A DNA stretch of 64,000 nt from Kitasatospora acidiphila. Its GTDB lineage: Bacteria > Actinomycetota > Actinomycetes > Streptomycetales > Streptomycetaceae. Position 1 is the first letter of the stretch. Every line of letters begins with the position of its first letter. This document shows, piece after piece, positions 62,194 to 64,000 of this stretch. The DNA lies in NCBI RefSeq assembly GCF_006636205.1, contig NZ_VIGB01000003.1:6698501-6762500 (forward strand), written 5' to 3'. Both the position numbers and the translations under genes were made by a program. A model generated the notes under the pieces. It made no database searches. It was not told where the DNA came from and saw only the letters and a list, made by a program, of their open reading frames with translations.

Positions 62194-63858
62194 GTGACCA
62201 ACCCCACCCCGACCGACCGCTATCGCGCCGCGCGGGACCTGCTGCTGCGTCAGGAGCCGTTCGCCTGGCCCGAGCTCGGCGAGCGGTTCAACTGGGCCGT
62301 CGACTGGTTCGACGCGATCGCCCGGGGCAACGAGCGCACCGCGCTGTGGATCGTCGAGGAGGACGGGCGGGAGCGGCGCCAAAGTTTCGACGAGCTGGCC
62401 CGCCGCTCCGACCAGGTCGCCCACCACCTGGCCGGCCTCGGGGTGCGCAAGGGCGATCGGGTGCTGCTGATGCTCGGCAACCAGGTCGAGCTGTGGGAGG
62501 CGATGCTGGCGGTGATGAAGCTCGGCGCGGTGATCATGCCGACCACCACCGCGCTCGGCCCCGCCGACCTGGCCGACCGGATCGAACGCGGCCGGGCCCG
62601 CCATGTCGTGGCCAACGCCGCCGACACGGCGAAGTTCACCGGAGGCGGCTGCACCAGGATCGTGGTCGGCGGCCCGGTCGAGGGCTGGACCCCGTTCGAG
62701 GACGCCTACCGGATCGCCGAGCCGGCGCCGCTGCCCGCCGTCACCGCGCCCGAGGACCCGCTGCTGGTCTACTTCACCAGCGGCACCACCAGCCGCCCCA
62801 AGCTGGTGCAGCACACCCAGGTCTCCTACCCCGTCGGCCACTTGACCACGATGGCCTGGTCCGGCCTGCGCCCCGGCGACGTGCACCTCAACATCAGCTC
62901 ACCGGGCTGGGCCAAGCACGCCTGGAGCTGCTTCTTCGCGCCGTGGATCGCCGAGGCCACCATCTTCGTGCACAACTACACCCGCTTCGACCCGGTGCGG
63001 CTGCTGGCCGAGCTGCGCCGGGCCGAGGTGACGACCTTCTGCGCGCCGCCCACGGTCTGGCGGATGCTCATCCAGAGCGACCTGTCGGCCGGTCCGGGCA
63101 CGCTGCGCGAGCTGTTCGCGGCCGGCGAGCCGCTCAACCCGGAGGTGATCGCCCAGATCGAGCGGCAATGGGGGCTCACCATCCGGGACGGGTTCGGGCA
63201 GACCGAGACCACCCTGCTGATCGGCAACCCCCCGGGCGGCACGGTCAAGCCCGGCTCGATGGGCCGTCCGCTGCCCGGCGTGCCGGTGGTGCTGGTCGAC
63301 CCGGTCAGCGGCAAGCCCGCCGACGAGGGCGAGATCTGCCTCGACCTGGCGCAGCGCCCGGTCAACCTGATGACCGGCTACCTGGACGACGAAGAGCGCA
63401 ACGCCGCCGCGATGGCCGGTGGTTACTACCACACCGGCGATGTGGCCGCCCGGGACGCCGACGGCTACATCACCTACATCGGCCGCACCGACGACGTCTT
63501 CAAGGCCTCCGACTACAAGATCTCCCCGTTCGAGCTGGAGAGCGTGCTGATCGAGCACCCGGCGGTCGCAGAGGCGGCGGTCGTCCCGGCACCCGATCCC
63601 ACCCGCCTGGCGGTGCCCAAGGCCTATGTCGCGCTGGCGCCCGGCTGGGAGCCGACCCGGGAGACCGCGCTGGCGATCCTGCGGCACGCCCGCGAGAACC
63701 TGGCTCCCTATCTGCGGGTGCGCCGGCTGGAGTTCTTCGAGCTGCCGAAGACCATCTCCGGCAAGATCCGCCGGGTCGAGCTGCGCACCCGCGAGGAGCA
63801 GGGCGGCGAGCTGTCCGCCGAGTGGCGCGACGACCAGTTCCCGGAGCTCAGGAGCTGA
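62194..63858 (+). CDS. AMP-forming acyl-CoA ligase
   Basis: 554-residue adenylate-forming enzyme. P-loop VYFTSGTTSRPKLVQHT, adenine region GFGQTETTLL, hinge region YHTGDVAARDADGYITYIGR and the catalytic lysine in LPKTISGKIRRVELR are present. The pattern resembles medium-chain or aromatic acyl-CoA ligases (for example SACOL/AcsM-like). It activates a carboxylate with ATP and CoA for degradation or as a biosynthetic starter. The GTG 62194 follows GAGGGA; the frame is open from 61975 in non-protein-like sequence. Its end overlaps the convergent partial gene by 11 bp. Substrate unknown. Confidence 0.9.
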   Translation: MTNPTPTDRYRAARDLLLRQEPFAWPELGERFNWAVDWFDAIARGNERTALWIVEEDGRERRQSFDELARRSDQVAHHLAGLGVRKGDRVLLMLGNQVELWEAMLAVMKLGAVIMPTTTALGPADLADRIERGRARHVVANAADTAKFTGGGCTRIVVGGPVEGWTPFEDAYRIAEPAPLPAVTAPEDPLLVYFTSGTTSRPKLVQHTQVSYPVGHLTTMAWSGLRPGDVHLNISSPGWAKHAWSCFFAPWIAEATIFVHNYTRFDPVRLLAELRRAEVTTFCAPPTVWRMLIQSDLSAGPGTLRELFAAGEPLNPEVIAQIERQWGLTIRDGFGQTETTLLIGNPPGGTVKPGSMGRPLPGVPVVLVDPVSGKPADEGEICLDLAQRPVNLMTGYLDDEERNAAAMAGGYYHTGDVAARDADGYITYIGRTDDVFKASDYKISPFELESVLIEHPAVAEAAVVPAPDPTRLAVPKAYVALAPGWEPTRETALAILRHARENLAPYLRVRRLEFFELPKTISGKIRRVELRTREEQGGELSAEWRDDQFPELRS

Positions 63859-64000
63859 GGACGATCCGGATCCCGACCGTCCCCCCGGTGCCGCGACGCA
63901 GTCGGCTGCCCAGCAGCGTCAGCCGCCCGAGCAGGCCGTACTTGCGGGCCAGCAGGGGACGGTACGGGGCCGCGTCGACGATCTCGGCGGTGGCCGGCAC
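63848..64000 (-). CDS. C-terminal part of a PPOX/F420-dependent oxidoreductase-like protein
   Basis: Fifty codons enter from beyond the window edge and end at 63848. VDAAPYRPLLARKYGLLGRL followed by GGTVGIRIVLSS resembles the last strands of split-barrel (PNPOx-like) F420- or flavin-binding proteins common in actinobacteria. Too little is present for certainty. The stop overlaps the end of the acyl-CoA ligase gene on the other strand. Confidence 0.4.
   Translation of the reverse strand: MPATAEIVDAAPYRPLLARKYGLLGRLTLLGSRLRRGTGGTVGIRIVLSS

Noticed and set aside
1..64000. tRNA, rRNA or tmRNA genes
   Set aside because: No cloverleaf with conserved TTCRA-type loop or rRNA-like sequence was noticed on either strand by eye.

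Overview
The window is high-GC actinomycete chromosome, almost certainly Streptomycetaceae (Streptomyces, Kitasatospora or a close relative). Signs are the strong G/C third-position bias, a geosmin synthase, a 1,3,6,8-tetrahydroxynaphthalene synthase (RppA) remnant, SARP/AfsR-type regulation, mycothiol-dependent formaldehyde oxidation, SpoIIE-type phosphatase/anti-sigma modules and a TTA codon in a transporter gene. There are no rRNA or tRNA genes, no CRISPR array and no phage structural genes.

Layout. 0.3-5.3 kb: a DrrAB-type drug exporter, preceded by SARP-type heptamer repeats, facing a large AfsR-like regulator. 5.3-9.2 kb: gene remnants, an anti-sigma-like ATPase, a leaderless GH25 lysozyme and hypotheticals. 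9.2-12.7 kb: agmatine deiminase plus a two-gene urease-like operon (ureAB fusion, ureC) without accessory genes. 13-19 kb: two more HATPase regulators (one a PAS-GAF-PP2C-HATPase protein), an FhuF-like iron protein under a possible iron box, a TPR-like protein and a zinc-ribbon protein. 19-24 kb: molybdenum-cofactor-type nucleotidyltransferase, MerR with aldo/keto reductase, amino-acid permease, CYP107-like P450. 24-32.5 kb: Kef-type antiporter, esterase, lipoprotein, a CocE/NonD-like protein without its nucleophile, a Ni/Co transporter with a candidate Nur box, and an SGNH lipase. 32.6-36.3 kb: flavoprotein dehydrogenase and the mycothiol-dependent formaldehyde detoxification pair. 36.3-46 kb: divergent regulator/enzyme pairs (MarR/hydrolase, TetR/peroxiredoxin), MFS exporter, small secreted and cytosolic proteins, and a dehydroquinate-synthase-like protein without metal ligands. 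46-53.5 kb: an RppA-VOC chimera, GMC oxidoreductase, zinc alcohol dehydrogenase, a two-component system and a 62-residue peptide ending in two cysteines. 53.7-55 kb: a decayed IS200/IS605-type tnpB element. 55-64 kb: geosmin synthase, alanine-type aminotransferase with HxlR, MerR with hydrolase, a secreted HExxxE protein, an acyl-CoA ligase and the end of a further gene.

Three cross-cutting points. (1) About twenty conserved genes are broken by a single-base frame change, nearly always one missing G or C in a short run. This looks like assembly or consensus error, so these genes are annotated as CDS with the break marked. (2) Several genes carry short tandem repeats anchored on their own stop codon (21-bp, 16-17-bp, 34-bp, 24-bp, 14-bp and 10-bp units), so each repeat re-presents a TGA. 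This is the most unusual structural signal in the window. (3) Many intergenic gaps hold perfect palindromes or direct repeats that fit the adjacent regulator family (SARP, MerR, MarR, TetR, HxlR, Nur, DtxR/IdeR). Several genes also seem linked by nickel (urease-like proteins, Ni/Co transporter) or by mycothiol.
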